Positions 1 to 7,018 are shown, numbered from the stretch's first letter. The stretch: 8,022 nucleotides of DNA from Candidatus Hydrogenedentota bacterium (GCA_022710255.1 JAKLHG010000161.1:1-8022); one strand, 5' to 3'. Translations and numbers: made by a program. The notes: generated by a model not told the origin, from the letters alone.

Positions 1-2003
1 CCGCAGGGGCCCTGACAGAAGCGGAACAGGCAATTGCCCAGGGAAACTGGCGCTTGGCAGACCGAAACCTGACCTATGCCAGGGAAGCGATAAAAGTGCT
101 GCGCGCCGAAATAACCTTCATCAACATTCTTCCCGAAAAACTGTTGGACCATATACCCTACCCGGAACGGGTGTCCATCCATGACGGCGGTATTTTTGAA
201 AACGACAAGCCGCTGTTTCTGATGGGGGCCGTATTGGATTCCGAGCCATCCGCGAATACGGACACGACAGGGAGCCCGCTCTCCCTCGTCTATGGAGGCG
301 CCGCCACTCTGGGGGAACAAACAGAATGGCTCAAAAATCATGGGCTTAATTTTGCCGTACTGAAACTCCCGGCCAACAGGGATATCAGTATTCTGAAAGA
401 GGAGGTGTCGGCGCTGGCCCGTGTAACCGGGGAACTCAGGATCCCCTGGGTCATGCAACTGGAACAGGCAGCCGTTGAAGGACCGATGATGGATACCTGG
501 CCTGAACTGCTCGAATCCGGTTTTGTGAATCTGGCACATGACGGATTCTCCAGTTATTACCTCCATCTGATGGAGGACCTGGTCAGTATGGCCGGTGCGC
601 AACCCTACCCGCCCGCCGGCGCCAGCATCGCGTGGGGGCCGCAATTCAAGTATGACGGGGAACCCGTCCGGCAACAATTCGTCGCTTCCGTTAAAGAACG
701 CTATCCCGACCGCATCGACCTGAACCGCCTGTGGAGGAGCCACCTGGCCGACCATGATGAAATCACCATCTGGGGTGAATATCCAGAACACAGTTACCAG
801 AATCAGCGGACCTACCAGTTCGAGTGGCAAACCTTTCATCGCGGCCTGATTACCAACTTTTTCGCCGCCATCAAGCAAGAGCTCGCCGCCGTCGCGCCCA
901 ATGTGCCAGTCATGATTACGCTGCCGGACTCCCCCTTCCTGCCGGGTGAAACACGCAATTCTCCGAGCCGGGAAGACATGGCAGGCATGATGGATATTCA
1001 TGGGTCATCCGCACACTTCGAAGCCGGACAGGGCATGTATGCCATGAATTATCCCTATCCCCATGCCACCATAGCGCTCATGCGTTCCTACGCGCGACAA
1101 AAACCCGTATTCGTCCTGAACGGAGACATCGATGTGGCATCCCTTTCAGACAACAACCTGCGGGAGAAATTCGTGCGCAGCGTGGTCTGGGAGGCGGTAA
1201 TGTCCGGCGTAACGGGCATGGCCCTTTCCCCGGATTCTTCCATTTTCCAGCATCCTGAAGCATTGGCGGCCTATGCGCTTGCCGCCATGGAAATCAACCG
1301 CCTCGCCCCGATCATCATGGCATTTCAACAGGCTCCGGCGGAAATCGCCATCCTGTTCAGCGAGGCTTCGAAAATCATGGATGACGGGGTGCCCCACCTG
1401 GAGTCGGCGCAATTCGCCTTTGAGGGCGCTTCGTTCGCGGGATTTCCCGTCCGGTTCCTGACTGAACAGCAAATCAAAACAAACGGACTCGAAGGAGTCA
1501 AGGTGCTTATACTCCCCAACACCATGGCCGTCCCGGACGATACCTTTGAACATGTGGCCCAGTATGTGGAAGATGGCGGCATGGTGGCCCGTGTCGGTAC
1601 CCCCATTCCTTATAATGAAAAAGGGCACTCCCGTACCGATGTCATACGGGCTACGGCAAACACGATTCTGGTCCGGGGTATGAACCTGCCGACGGAATAT
1701 CTGCATGCGCTGGATGCGGCTTTGGTCGGCGGCGTGTTGCCTGAAACCGCACGGCCGCTCAACGCGCATGGATATCCGTTGGAAGGCGTACGCTCCCGCT
1801 GCGTCCCTTTCGAAGGGGAAACCTATCTCTATATCATCAATTTGCAGCGCAATCCGGTTTCCGTATATCTATCGGGACTGGCCAGGCACGGGCATGATGT
1901 TATTCGCGGGAGTGATGTCCAGTTCCCACGGGAAATGCCGCCCTTGGAGCCCATGCTGATTCGGCTGGAGAAATCAGAGACGGTGTTTACCGTTTCCAAT
2001 TGA
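1..2003 (+). CDS. GH42-like beta-galactosidase-type protein, 5' partial
   Basis: The reading frame is open to the left edge (first full codon at base 3) and ends with TGA at 2001-2003. The TTG at 54 is the first possible start inside the window but has no convincing ribosome binding site, and 17 open codons precede it, so the true start is probably outside. Numbering from that TTG: a helical N-terminal stretch, then a strand-rich segment with DGGIFENDKPLFLMG (44-58), then a (beta/alpha)8-like region (about 90-400). WGPQFKYDGEP (194-204) and LNRLWRSHL (223-231) resemble the GH42 region after the acid/base (DNE, then LN.AWG..fW), making Glu203 the candidate acid/base. KPVFVLNGDID (350-360) sits where GH42 nucleophile Glu is expected but shows Asn/Asp. 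Residues 425-525 resemble the GH42 trimerisation (glutaminase-like) domain, and a short beta domain closes the protein. The family call is from motif memory; substrate and localisation are unknown because the N-terminus is missing. A different clan-A glycosidase-like family remains possible. Confidence 0.6.
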   Translation, partial: AGALTEAEQAIAQGNWRLADRNLTYAREAIKVLRAEITFINILPEKLLDHIPYPERVSIHDGGIFENDKPLFLMGAVLDSEPSANTDTTGSPLSLVYGGAATLGEQTEWLKNHGLNFAVLKLPANRDISILKEEVSALARVTGELRIPWVMQLEQAAVEGPMMDTWPELLESGFVNLAHDGFSSYYLHLMEDLVSMAGAQPYPPAGASIAWGPQFKYDGEPVRQQFVASVKERYPDRIDLNRLWRSHLADHDEITIWGEYPEHSYQNQRTYQFEWQTFHRGLITNFFAAIKQELAAVAPNVPVMITLPDSPFLPGETRNSPSREDMAGMMDIHGSSAHFEAGQGMYAMNYPYPHATIALMRSYARQKPVFVLNGDIDVASLSDNNLREKFVRSVVWEAVMSGVTGMALSPDSSIFQHPEALAAYALAAMEINRLAPIIMAFQQAPAEIAILFSEASKIMDDGVPHLESAQFAFEGASFAGFPVRFLTEQQIKTNGLEGVKVLILPNTMAVPDDTFEHVAQYVEDGGMVARVGTPIPYNEKGHSRTDVIRATANTILVRGMNLPTEYLHALDAALVGGVLPETARPLNAHGYPLEGVRSRCVPFEGETYLYIINLQRNPVSVYLSGLARHGHDVIRGSDVQFPREMPPLEPMLIRLEKSETVFTVSN

Positions 2004-2028
2004 CAGGCTTTTCATAGGTCCCTTGAAT
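2000..2028 (+). promoter_or_regulatory. weak candidate sigma70 promoter before the esterase
   Basis: A perfect TTGACA (2000-2005) overlaps the stop codon of the upstream gene. Seventeen bases later TTGAAT (2023-2028) matches only 4 of 6 bases of the -10 consensus and lacks the key second-position A. A better -10-like TATAAC (2028-2033) lies too far away. The esterase would then have a leader of about 215 bases. Chance occurrence is quite possible. Confidence 0.18.
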
Positions 2029-2039
2029 ATAACCGCCAA

Positions 2040-2065
2040 GGCGTTACTTCAAACGCCCCGGCGTT
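2040..2065 (+). other. alternating GGCGTT/AACGCC inverted repeat
   Basis: GGCGTT (2040-2045), AACGCC (2052-2057) and GGCGTT (2060-2065) follow each other, so the central arm can pair with the left arm (loop ACTTCA). Pairing with the right arm would leave a 2-base gap, too tight for a hairpin. The position is 37 bases past the stop of the glycosidase-like gene. No T-run follows, so a classical intrinsic terminator is not supported. Confidence 0.3.
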
Positions 2066-2206
2066 CTCGAACATCAGGAAAGCAAGATTTTCCCGCGCTG
2101 AATACCAGAGGAAGCCGGCAAGTACCGCGTGGAGGCGAAATTCGATATTCTTGGAAAATGGGTTCCCCGGATCTGTACCGAGCCCACTGAAGTGACGAAA
2201 CAATGA
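2042..2206 (+). pseudogene. possible decayed C-terminal gene fragment
   Basis: This is non-coding by ordinary criteria, but one frame reads like the end of a protein. After an internal TGA (2096-2098) it continues as EEAGKYRVEAKFDILGKWV and then PRICTEPTEVTKQ, closing with TGA at 2204-2206. The pattern of a Gly-Lys-Tyr-Arg-Val-Glu strand, a Gly-Lys-Trp turn and a Pro-containing final strand resembles a beta-sandwich C-terminus. No start codon or ribosome binding site supports translation here. The fragment could be the scar of a gene lost between the two flanking genes, or coincidence. No family is assigned. Confidence 0.2.
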
Positions 2207-2248
2207 CGGCAGCGACACTCCTGCAGCGACATTGCATGAAGGAATAGT

Positions 2249-3316
2249 ATGATGAAAAAATCCGTTCTGGCTTTTCTCCCCTGGTATCCGGTCTTGGGAC
2301 TGTTGCTGATAGTTACCCTCTTCGACCAGGTTATTGCCCCCCCGTCTTTCGCCCAGACAACCGTCAAGGAGGAAACAGCCTCTGAAGAAGCGGCCTTGTT
2401 TGCCCGGGAAACACCCCCGGCGCTTCCTGAAAATATCAGCCAGGCTGCGGATCTCATCATCGCCCTGGCCAACGGTGAGGTGACCCTGATTGACCTTTCC
2501 GCCCCGATGGCTGTTCCCGAGGGTATTGTGGAAACAAAAGATGTTGAATATGGTAATGTCAACGGCAGGCCGCTGCTCCTGGACCTGTACCAGCCCCGCG
2601 AGCGTTCCGGGAAACTTCCCGGCATCATCCTGATTCACGGCGGCGGATGGTCCAGCGGACAACGCTCCGATTATAAATATTACTGTGTGCGTTTCCCGCT
2701 AATGGGCTATGTGGTTGCCACCGTATCCTACCGCTTCGTCAGCGAGGCCACGTTCCCCGCCTGCGTCGAGGATGTCAAATGCGCGGTGCGCTGGATGCGC
2801 GCCAACGCGGACAAATACGGGATCGACCCGGACGCCATTGCCGCGATAGGCGGTTCGGCGGGCGGCCATCTTGCCATGATGCTCGGTTATTCATCAGGAG
2901 TTGCCGAACTGGAGGGCACGGGTGGCCATGCTGAATTCAGCAGCGCGGTGCAGGCCGTGGTTAATTTATATGGCCCTACGGATATTACCCTGAAAGAATT
3001 TCATGACAATAAAACCTTGCTCGCCTTTTTCGGGGGAAAACATTTCGACGAGGTGCCGGACCAGTACCGCCTGGCATCCCCCATCACTCATCTGAAGCAA
3101 GAGGCGCCGCCCACGCTTATCATCCACGGCACGGACGATGATACCGTTCCGGTTTCCCAGGCGGATCTGCTTGCGGCACGCCTCAAGGAACTCGGCTGCC
3201 CCCATGAATATCTGCGTTTGCAGGGCTACCCCCATACGCTGGATATTGCGGTGGAAACCAACAGACATGTCCGCTGGCATATCTATCATTTTCTGGACAA
3301 ATATCTGAAACGATGA
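2249..3316 (+). CDS. Secreted alpha/beta hydrolase, BD-FAE/acetyl-esterase type
   Basis: A 355-residue serine esterase, expected to hydrolyse acyl or feruloyl/acetyl esters on carbohydrates. Residues 1-35 form a signal peptide: Lys3-Lys4, a long hydrophobic core, then SFA before Gln36, giving a predicted cut after Ala35 and export to the periplasm or outside. The mature part has the esterase order: oxyanion-hole HGGGW (130-134), nucleophile elbow GGSAGG (201-206, Ser203), ASP box HGTDDDTVP (293-301, Asp297 the likely acid) and YPHT (327-330, His329). The triad is therefore complete. Length and order fit the BD-FAE/dienelactone-type esterases often annotated as alpha/beta hydrolase or lipase. 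Start: ATGATG at 2249/2252 with GAAGGA about six bases upstream; either ATG could be used. The upstream GH42-like gene on the same strand suggests shared work on decorated polysaccharide, but the 245-base gap leaves co-transcription open. The exact substrate cannot be read from sequence. Confidence 0.88.
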   Translation: MMKKSVLAFLPWYPVLGLLLIVTLFDQVIAPPSFAQTTVKEETASEEAALFARETPPALPENISQAADLIIALANGEVTLIDLSAPMAVPEGIVETKDVEYGNVNGRPLLLDLYQPRERSGKLPGIILIHGGGWSSGQRSDYKYYCVRFPLMGYVVATVSYRFVSEATFPACVEDVKCAVRWMRANADKYGIDPDAIAAIGGSAGGHLAMMLGYSSGVAELEGTGGHAEFSSAVQAVVNLYGPTDITLKEFHDNKTLLAFFGGKHFDEVPDQYRLASPITHLKQEAPPTLIIHGTDDDTVPVSQADLLAARLKELGCPHEYLRLQGYPHTLDIAVETNRHVRWHIYHFLDKYLKR

Positions 3317-3364
3317 AGCCGATACTTGTTTAACCATCAGTTGAGGAGCGTACTGAATAGAACA

Positions 3365-3398
3365 CTTCCTTGCAGCGAGCATCAACCGTGCAAGGAAG
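3365..3398 (+). terminator. 10-bp hairpin between esterase and acyl-CoA dehydrogenase
   Basis: CTTCCTTGCA (3365-3374) is perfectly complementary to TGCAAGGAAG (3389-3398), with a 14-base loop. It lies 48 bases after the esterase stop and 46 bases before the dehydrogenase start. A smaller AGGC/GCCT hairpin (3397-3408) follows. There is only a TTT after the main stem, so it is a weak intrinsic terminator. It could equally protect the 3' end of the esterase transcript. Confidence 0.4.
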
Positions 3399-3444
3399 GC
3401 GTTTGCCTGTCCGCTTCAGGGGACCCCCAAAAAAGGAGGGCGTC

Positions 3445-4683
3445 ATGTTGAATTGCCTGATGACGATGGAAGACAGGGAGTTACGAAAAGAAGTCCGCGC
3501 CTTTGTGCGCGACGACGTGGACAAAAGCCTGCTGCGGGACATGGACGAGGACAAGATTCGTTACCCGCGCGCGTTTTTGGAAAAGGCGGCGTCGCGGGGA
3601 CTGCTCGGGCTGCGCTTTCCCAAGTGTTATGGCGGACGGGAATTGCCGTGGACTTCGGAAATCGTGGCGCTCGAGGAGGTGGGCGTGCTCGGAACCTCGC
3701 TCGGATGCCTGTACTCACTGGTAAGCATCGTCGGTGAGGCCCTCCACAAATTCGGGTCCGACTATCTCAAAGAAAAATACCTGGCTCCCACCATCCGGGC
3801 GGAATTGACCGCCGCGGAAGCGTTAACCGAGCCCCGGGGCGGCTCCGACTTTTTCGGAACCACCACCACGGCGCGGCGGGAAGGCGATTATTATATCTTG
3901 AACGGCCAAAAGCGCTTTGTTGTCGGCGCGGAAGGGGCGGATTATTTCATGGTCTACGCGAGGACGCGCCCTGACGGGCCGCCCCATGAATCCATCAGTA
4001 CTTTCATCGTGGACCGCGGTCCGGGCGTGGAGGTGAAATACGTCTACGGGCTCATGGGCACCCGGGGCGGCGGCACGGGACGCCTGATTTTCAAAGACTG
4101 CAAGGTGCCGGCGAAAAACCTGTTGGGAAAAGAGAACGGAGGGGGCATTATTTTCTATCAAATGATGATTCCCGAACGCATGACCAGTGCGGCCGGCGCG
4201 GTGGGGATGGGGCGCGCAGCCATGGAAGTAGCCGCGCGTTACAGCACCCGGCGCAAAGCTTTCGGACAGGTCATCCGCGAGTTCGAAGGGGTTAATTTCA
4301 AGGTGGCGGATATGGTGACCCTGCTGGATGCCGCCCGGGGAATGATACACATTGCGGCGCGGTCCGTCGATACGGGAGAACCTTCGGGACAATCCCGGCG
4401 TTATGTTTCAGAAGCCAAGAAACTGGCGACCGAAAACGCGTGGAAAGTGGTCAATCATGCCATGCAGGTCATGGGCGGCATCGGCTATACCAATATTTTT
4501 CCGGTTGAAAAAATGCTGCGCGACGTCCGCCTGATTATGATCTGGACCGGCACCAATGAAATCATGGACCTCATTATCCAGCATGAATTCTATAAGGAAA
4601 TGAGCCAGGAACCGGACCCTCCCCGAAACATCGAATTCGATGCGCAAGAAGCGGACCAGGAAGAAGAGAAGGTCTACGAATGA
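3445..4683 (+). CDS. Acyl-CoA dehydrogenase family protein
   Basis: An FAD-dependent flavoprotein that introduces an alpha,beta double bond into acyl-CoA thioesters and passes electrons to ETF; cytoplasmic. The start chosen is ATG 3445, five bases after a strong GGAGG (3435-3439); in-frame codons back to 3370 lie in a hairpin and lack such a site. The 412-residue product has the family's order: helical N-domain (1-120), beta domain with AEALTEPRGGSD (124-134, FAD/substrate contact) and LNGQKRFV (152-159), then the C-terminal helical bundle with RRKAFGQ (269-275) and QVMGGIGYTN (341-350). At the usual catalytic position (MCAD-type YEGT) it has Trp-Thr-Gly-Thr (367-370), whereas Glu244 in PERMTSA aligns with the glutamate of isovaleryl- and long-chain-acyl-CoA dehydrogenases. 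The last 30 residues are an acidic tail beyond the core fold. The chain-length specificity is not predictable. It has no adjacent ETF, thiolase or hydratase gene in view. Confidence 0.93.
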   Translation: MLNCLMTMEDRELRKEVRAFVRDDVDKSLLRDMDEDKIRYPRAFLEKAASRGLLGLRFPKCYGGRELPWTSEIVALEEVGVLGTSLGCLYSLVSIVGEALHKFGSDYLKEKYLAPTIRAELTAAEALTEPRGGSDFFGTTTTARREGDYYILNGQKRFVVGAEGADYFMVYARTRPDGPPHESISTFIVDRGPGVEVKYVYGLMGTRGGGTGRLIFKDCKVPAKNLLGKENGGGIIFYQMMIPERMTSAAGAVGMGRAAMEVAARYSTRRKAFGQVIREFEGVNFKVADMVTLLDAARGMIHIAARSVDTGEPSGQSRRYVSEAKKLATENAWKVVNHAMQVMGGIGYTNIFPVEKMLRDVRLIMIWTGTNEIMDLIIQHEFYKEMSQEPDPPRNIEFDAQEADQEEEKVYE

Positions 4684-4718
4684 ACTGGGGAAAGGCGGTC
4701 CGCACTGAAATACAGATA

Positions 4719-4867
4719 TCCTGATCTCGTCGGAAATGCGCATCGCAAGGGAAAACAAACACAAAGACGGAGCAAAAAGGGACCGACGATGAAATAGCCG
4801 TCCGTAATGATGCATGGATGCCCTTTACTGCTACTGGCTATTTCGTTGTCTGTCCCTTTCTTGCGGT
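4719..4867 (+). repeat. REP/MITE-like repeat, copy A, with long imperfect palindrome
   Basis: The core is an imperfect inverted repeat: left arm 4772-4799 and right arm 4836-4864 match at all but three positions plus one inserted base, around a 36-base loop. The arms carry AAGGGAC...GAAATAGCC and GGCTATTTC...GTCCCTTT, and GCAA/TTGC form the outer ends. The element extends left to TCCTGATCTCGTCGGAA (4719-4735), which recurs with one mismatch at the start of copy B (7187-7203). Size and structure fit repetitive extragenic palindromes or small non-autonomous elements mobilised in trans by an IS200-like (RAYT) transposase; none is encoded in the window. The family assignment is an inference, while the palindrome and the shared end are seen directly. 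Confidence 0.65.
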
Positions 4868-4990
4868 CCTATACGAACATGGCATCCCAAAAGTGCCAAA
4901 TCGGATTCCGGGTAATCATTGAATAACCCCGCCAAGACCAGCAAGTCCGAGATACAGGCGCACCGCAGCGCTTCCGGGAAAGCGCCCGCG

Positions 4991-5063
4991 GCAAAACAAA
5001 TCAAAAGGGACAGTCGCTTGCGAACGCCCTGCGGGTTCGCTTCGGGACTGTCCCTTTGTTTGC
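4991..5063 (-). terminator. Palindrome acting as probable glnA terminator
   Basis: AAAGGGACAGTC (5004-5015) pairs perfectly with GACTGTCCCTTT (5046-5057), and inner GCGAAC (5020-5025) pairs with GTTCGC (5035-5040), giving a long interrupted stem. On the minus strand it begins about 42 bases after the glnA stop, and its descending arm runs into a T-rich stretch (TTTTGATTTGTTTTG), as in intrinsic terminators. Its right end (5049-5066) shares TGTCCCTTT, one variable base, TT and GCGGT with the right end of repeat copy A (4851-4867), so it is probably a shorter member of the same repeat family. Confidence 0.55.
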
Positions 5064-5099
5064 GGTAAGGTTACGGATCGCCCTGTGAACGTTCACGCA

Positions 5100-6524
5100 T
5101 TAAATGTCGTAATACAGATGGAACTCATAGGGATGAGGGCGCAATGCCATCGCTTCCACCTCGTTCACCCGCTTGTACCGAATCCACATTTCCAGGGCAT
5201 CTTCCGTGAAGACATCTCCCTTGGTTAGAAATTCGTAGTCCTTCTGCAGGTGGTCGAGCGCCTCTCCCAGGCTCCCGGGCACTTGAGGAATCTTCGCCTT
5301 TTCTTCCGGTGGCAGGTCATATAAGTCTTTATCCATGGGCTCACCCGGGTCGATTTTATTTTGAATGCCGTCGATGCCGGCCATCAGCAGGGCAGAGAAT
5401 GCCAAATAGGGATTGCAAGAGGGGTCGGGAACGCGGAACTCCACGCGTTTGGCCTTCGGGCTTGCGGAATACATGGGGATACGGGCGCAGGCGCTGCGGT
5501 TGCGCGCGGAATACGCAATGTTGACCGGGGCTTCATATCCCGGCACCAGCCGCTTGTAACTGTTGGTCGTCGGATTGGTAAGAGCCACCAGGGAGGGCGC
5601 ATGGTGCAGCAGACCGCCGATAAACCACAGGGCGTCCTGGCTGAGGCCGGCATACTTGTTTCCCGCGAACAGCGGCTTATTCTCTTTCCACAGCGAAAGA
5701 TGCACATGCATACCCGATCCGTTGTCACTGAACAGGGGCTTGGGCATAAACGTAACCGTCTTCCCGTTGCGTTTGGCCACATTCTTGATGATGTACTTGA
5801 ACAGGGTCAACTGGTCGGCCATATTGGTGAGCGGCGCGAAACGAAGGTCAATTTCCGCCTGGCCTGCCGTCGCCACCTCGTGGTGATGACATTCGACATT
5901 CAGCCCACATTCCAACATGACCGTGACCATTTCCTGTCGCAGGTTGTGCTGGGAATCTCCGGGCGGCACCGGGAAATACCCCTCCTTGTGGCGCAGTTTA
6001 TACCCCAGGTTAGGATGTTCATCGCGCCCGCTGTTCCAGATGGCTTCCTCACTGTCTATGGCGTAATAACCGCATTGGGGTTTGTTGTCGAACTTGATAT
6101 CGTCGAAAATGAAGAATTCCGCTTCTGGGCCAACATTTACCGTGTCCGCAATGCCGGTCGAAATGAGATAATTTTCGGCTTTCTGGGCTATGTTGCGCGG
6201 ATCCCGGCTGTACCGCTCTTTGGTGATCGGGTCCAGGATATTGCAATACAGAAACAGGGTCGGAATGACAGAAAAGGGGTCGATTGTCGCCGTCCGGGGA
6301 TCGGGCAGCACCAGCATGTCACTCTCGTTGATGGACTGCCAGCCGCGGATACTGGAACCGTCAAAGCCGAGTCCCTCCTCGAAGGTGTCTTCCGACAACT
6401 CCGCCGCGGGAACCGTAAAATGCTGTTGGAGACCCGGATAATCCATGAATCTGAAGTCGATAAACTTTACGGACTTCTCTTTCACCAGTTGTATCACATC
6501 CTTGGGACTTAGTGCCTTATGCAT
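5100..6524 (-). CDS. glnA: Glutamine synthetase, type I (GSI-beta)
   Basis: Condenses ammonia and glutamate to glutamine using ATP; a cytoplasmic dodecamer central to nitrogen assimilation. The 474-residue product is full length for bacterial GSI (E. coli 469). Visible landmarks: GFDGSSIRGW (53-62, Asp56 of the neighbouring-subunit active-site loop), GPEAEFFIF (132-140, metal-binding glutamates), NGSGMHVHLSLW (268-279), NPTTNSYKRLVPGYEAPVN (317-335, Glu331 flap) and SARNRSACARIP (339-350). DKDLYDLPPEE (398-408) is the adenylylation site with Tyr402 present, so the enzyme should be switched off by GlnE-type adenylylation; this and the C-terminus ending in YYDI identify the GSI-beta class. Start: ATG at 6524 with AGGAG about nine bases upstream on the minus strand. 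It lies 152 bases downstream of glnB, consistent with a glnBA operon. A long plus-strand frame across the gene is a shadow. Confidence 0.98.
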   Translation of the reverse strand: MHKALSPKDVIQLVKEKSVKFIDFRFMDYPGLQQHFTVPAAELSEDTFEEGLGFDGSSIRGWQSINESDMLVLPDPRTATIDPFSVIPTLFLYCNILDPITKERYSRDPRNIAQKAENYLISTGIADTVNVGPEAEFFIFDDIKFDNKPQCGYYAIDSEEAIWNSGRDEHPNLGYKLRHKEGYFPVPPGDSQHNLRQEMVTVMLECGLNVECHHHEVATAGQAEIDLRFAPLTNMADQLTLFKYIIKNVAKRNGKTVTFMPKPLFSDNGSGMHVHLSLWKENKPLFAGNKYAGLSQDALWFIGGLLHHAPSLVALTNPTTNSYKRLVPGYEAPVNIAYSARNRSACARIPMYSASPKAKRVEFRVPDPSCNPYLAFSALLMAGIDGIQNKIDPGEPMDKDLYDLPPEEKAKIPQVPGSLGEALDHLQKDYEFLTKGDVFTEDALEMWIRYKRVNEVEAMALRPHPYEFHLYYDI

Positions 6525-6676
6525 AGCGTTGTTTCTCCTGTGTTCCTACACGTTATAGATGTCCGGCTTGTTTTGCCCGGCCGATAGCGCTTCCAACGCT
6601 TTCGGGGCCGTAGAAAACGCCCCGGAACCTTTTTGTTCAACTTCATCCGCCTCATGTTGTTGGCGGCGCGGAAAAA
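6525..6676 (-). other. glnB-glnA spacer with hairpin
   Basis: The 152-base spacer contains a stem of nine pairs, one of them G-T (6600-6608 with 6619-6627, core CGGGGC/GCCCCG, 10-base loop). It also holds weaker AGCG/CGCT and CGGC/GCCG hairpins closer to glnA. On the transcribed minus strand the strong stem is not followed by a T-run, so it is not a classical terminator. It could be a processing or stability element that sets unequal glnB and glnA levels. The T-run (CCTTTTTG) lies on the plus-strand side, where no gene needs it. Confidence 0.35.
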
Positions 6677-7018
6677 TCAGCTCAACACGGCGTCGCCGCT
6701 TTCACCCGTACGAATACGCACCGCTTCATCCACGGGCAATACAAAAATCTTGCCGTCCCCGATGCGGCCGGTGCTGGCCGTTTCCACAATGGCCTTGACC
6801 ACCTCTTCCACCATCTCATCCACGACCACGATTTCCAGTTTTATTTTGGGCAGAAACTCCACCACATATTCCGCGCCGCGATAGAGTTCCTTGTGCCCTT
6901 TTTGCCGGCCAAAGCCCTTCACCTCACTCACGGTCAAGCCCTGTACCGATACTTTGGACAAGGCATCCTTAACCTCCTCCAGTTTGAACGGCTTGATAAT
7001 GGCTTCCACTTTCTTCAT
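6677..7018 (-). CDS. glnB: Nitrogen regulatory protein P-II
   Basis: A trimeric signal protein that senses 2-oxoglutarate and ATP/ADP and conveys nitrogen status to glutamine synthetase adenylylation and other targets. The 113-residue product starts MKKVEAIIKPFKLEEV, the typical P-II N-terminus. The T-loop (about 37-55) contains Gln39, Tyr46 and the uridylylation tyrosine Tyr51 in YRGAEYVVEF. The B-loop TGRIGDGKIFVLPV (83-96) and the C-terminal VRIRTGE (100-106) form the nucleotide site. Start ATG at 7018 has GGAG eight bases upstream on the minus strand; the frame runs on to 7144, but that part is not P-II-like. GlnB and GlnK paralogues cannot be told apart with certainty here; linkage to glnA rather than amtB favours glnB. 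With Tyr51 here and Tyr402 in GlnA, a GlnD/GlnE cascade is expected elsewhere in the genome. Confidence 0.96.
   Translation of the reverse strand: MKKVEAIIKPFKLEEVKDALSKVSVQGLTVSEVKGFGRQKGHKELYRGAEYVVEFLPKIKLEIVVVDEMVEEVVKAIVETASTGRIGDGKIFVLPVDEAVRIRTGESGDAVLS

Larger units (their letters stand above)
4684..5099. other. Convergent intergenic region, dense in inverted repeats
   Basis: These 416 bases separate the 3' ends of the dehydrogenase (plus) and glnA (minus), and no ORF with a credible start lies here. They contain repeat copy A, a short TGGCA/TGCCA hairpin (4880-4898), a perfect 6-bp GCGCTT/AAGCGC hairpin with loop CCGGGA (4968-4985), and the GGGACAGTC palindrome. Transcripts from both sides would end here, so the region probably serves as a bidirectional termination zone. 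Confidence 0.6.

Noticed and set aside
1146..1769. A 207-codon minus-strand frame inside the glycosidase-like gene.
   Set aside because: Antisense shadow of a clear coding region, with no ribosome binding site and no recognisable motif.
2012..2662. A 216-codon minus-strand frame across the gap and the esterase N-terminus.
   Set aside because: It overlaps the signal peptide and catalytic domain of the well-supported esterase, and the product is low-quality sequence without motifs.
3370..3444. In-frame upstream extension of the acyl-CoA dehydrogenase.
   Set aside because: The extension lies within a hairpin and lacks the strong GGAGG that precedes ATG 3445; the 3445 start gives the normal family length.
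4719..5066. CRISPR array suggested by the repeated GGGAC/GTCCC palindromes.
   Set aside because: There is no regular repeat-spacer periodicity and no cas gene; the palindromes are imperfect and irregularly spaced.
5361..6512. A 383-codon plus-strand frame opposite glnA.
   Set aside because: It mirrors glnA codon by codon on the other strand; its product shows no domain, and glnA is unmistakable. Long antisense frames are common opposite GC-rich genes.
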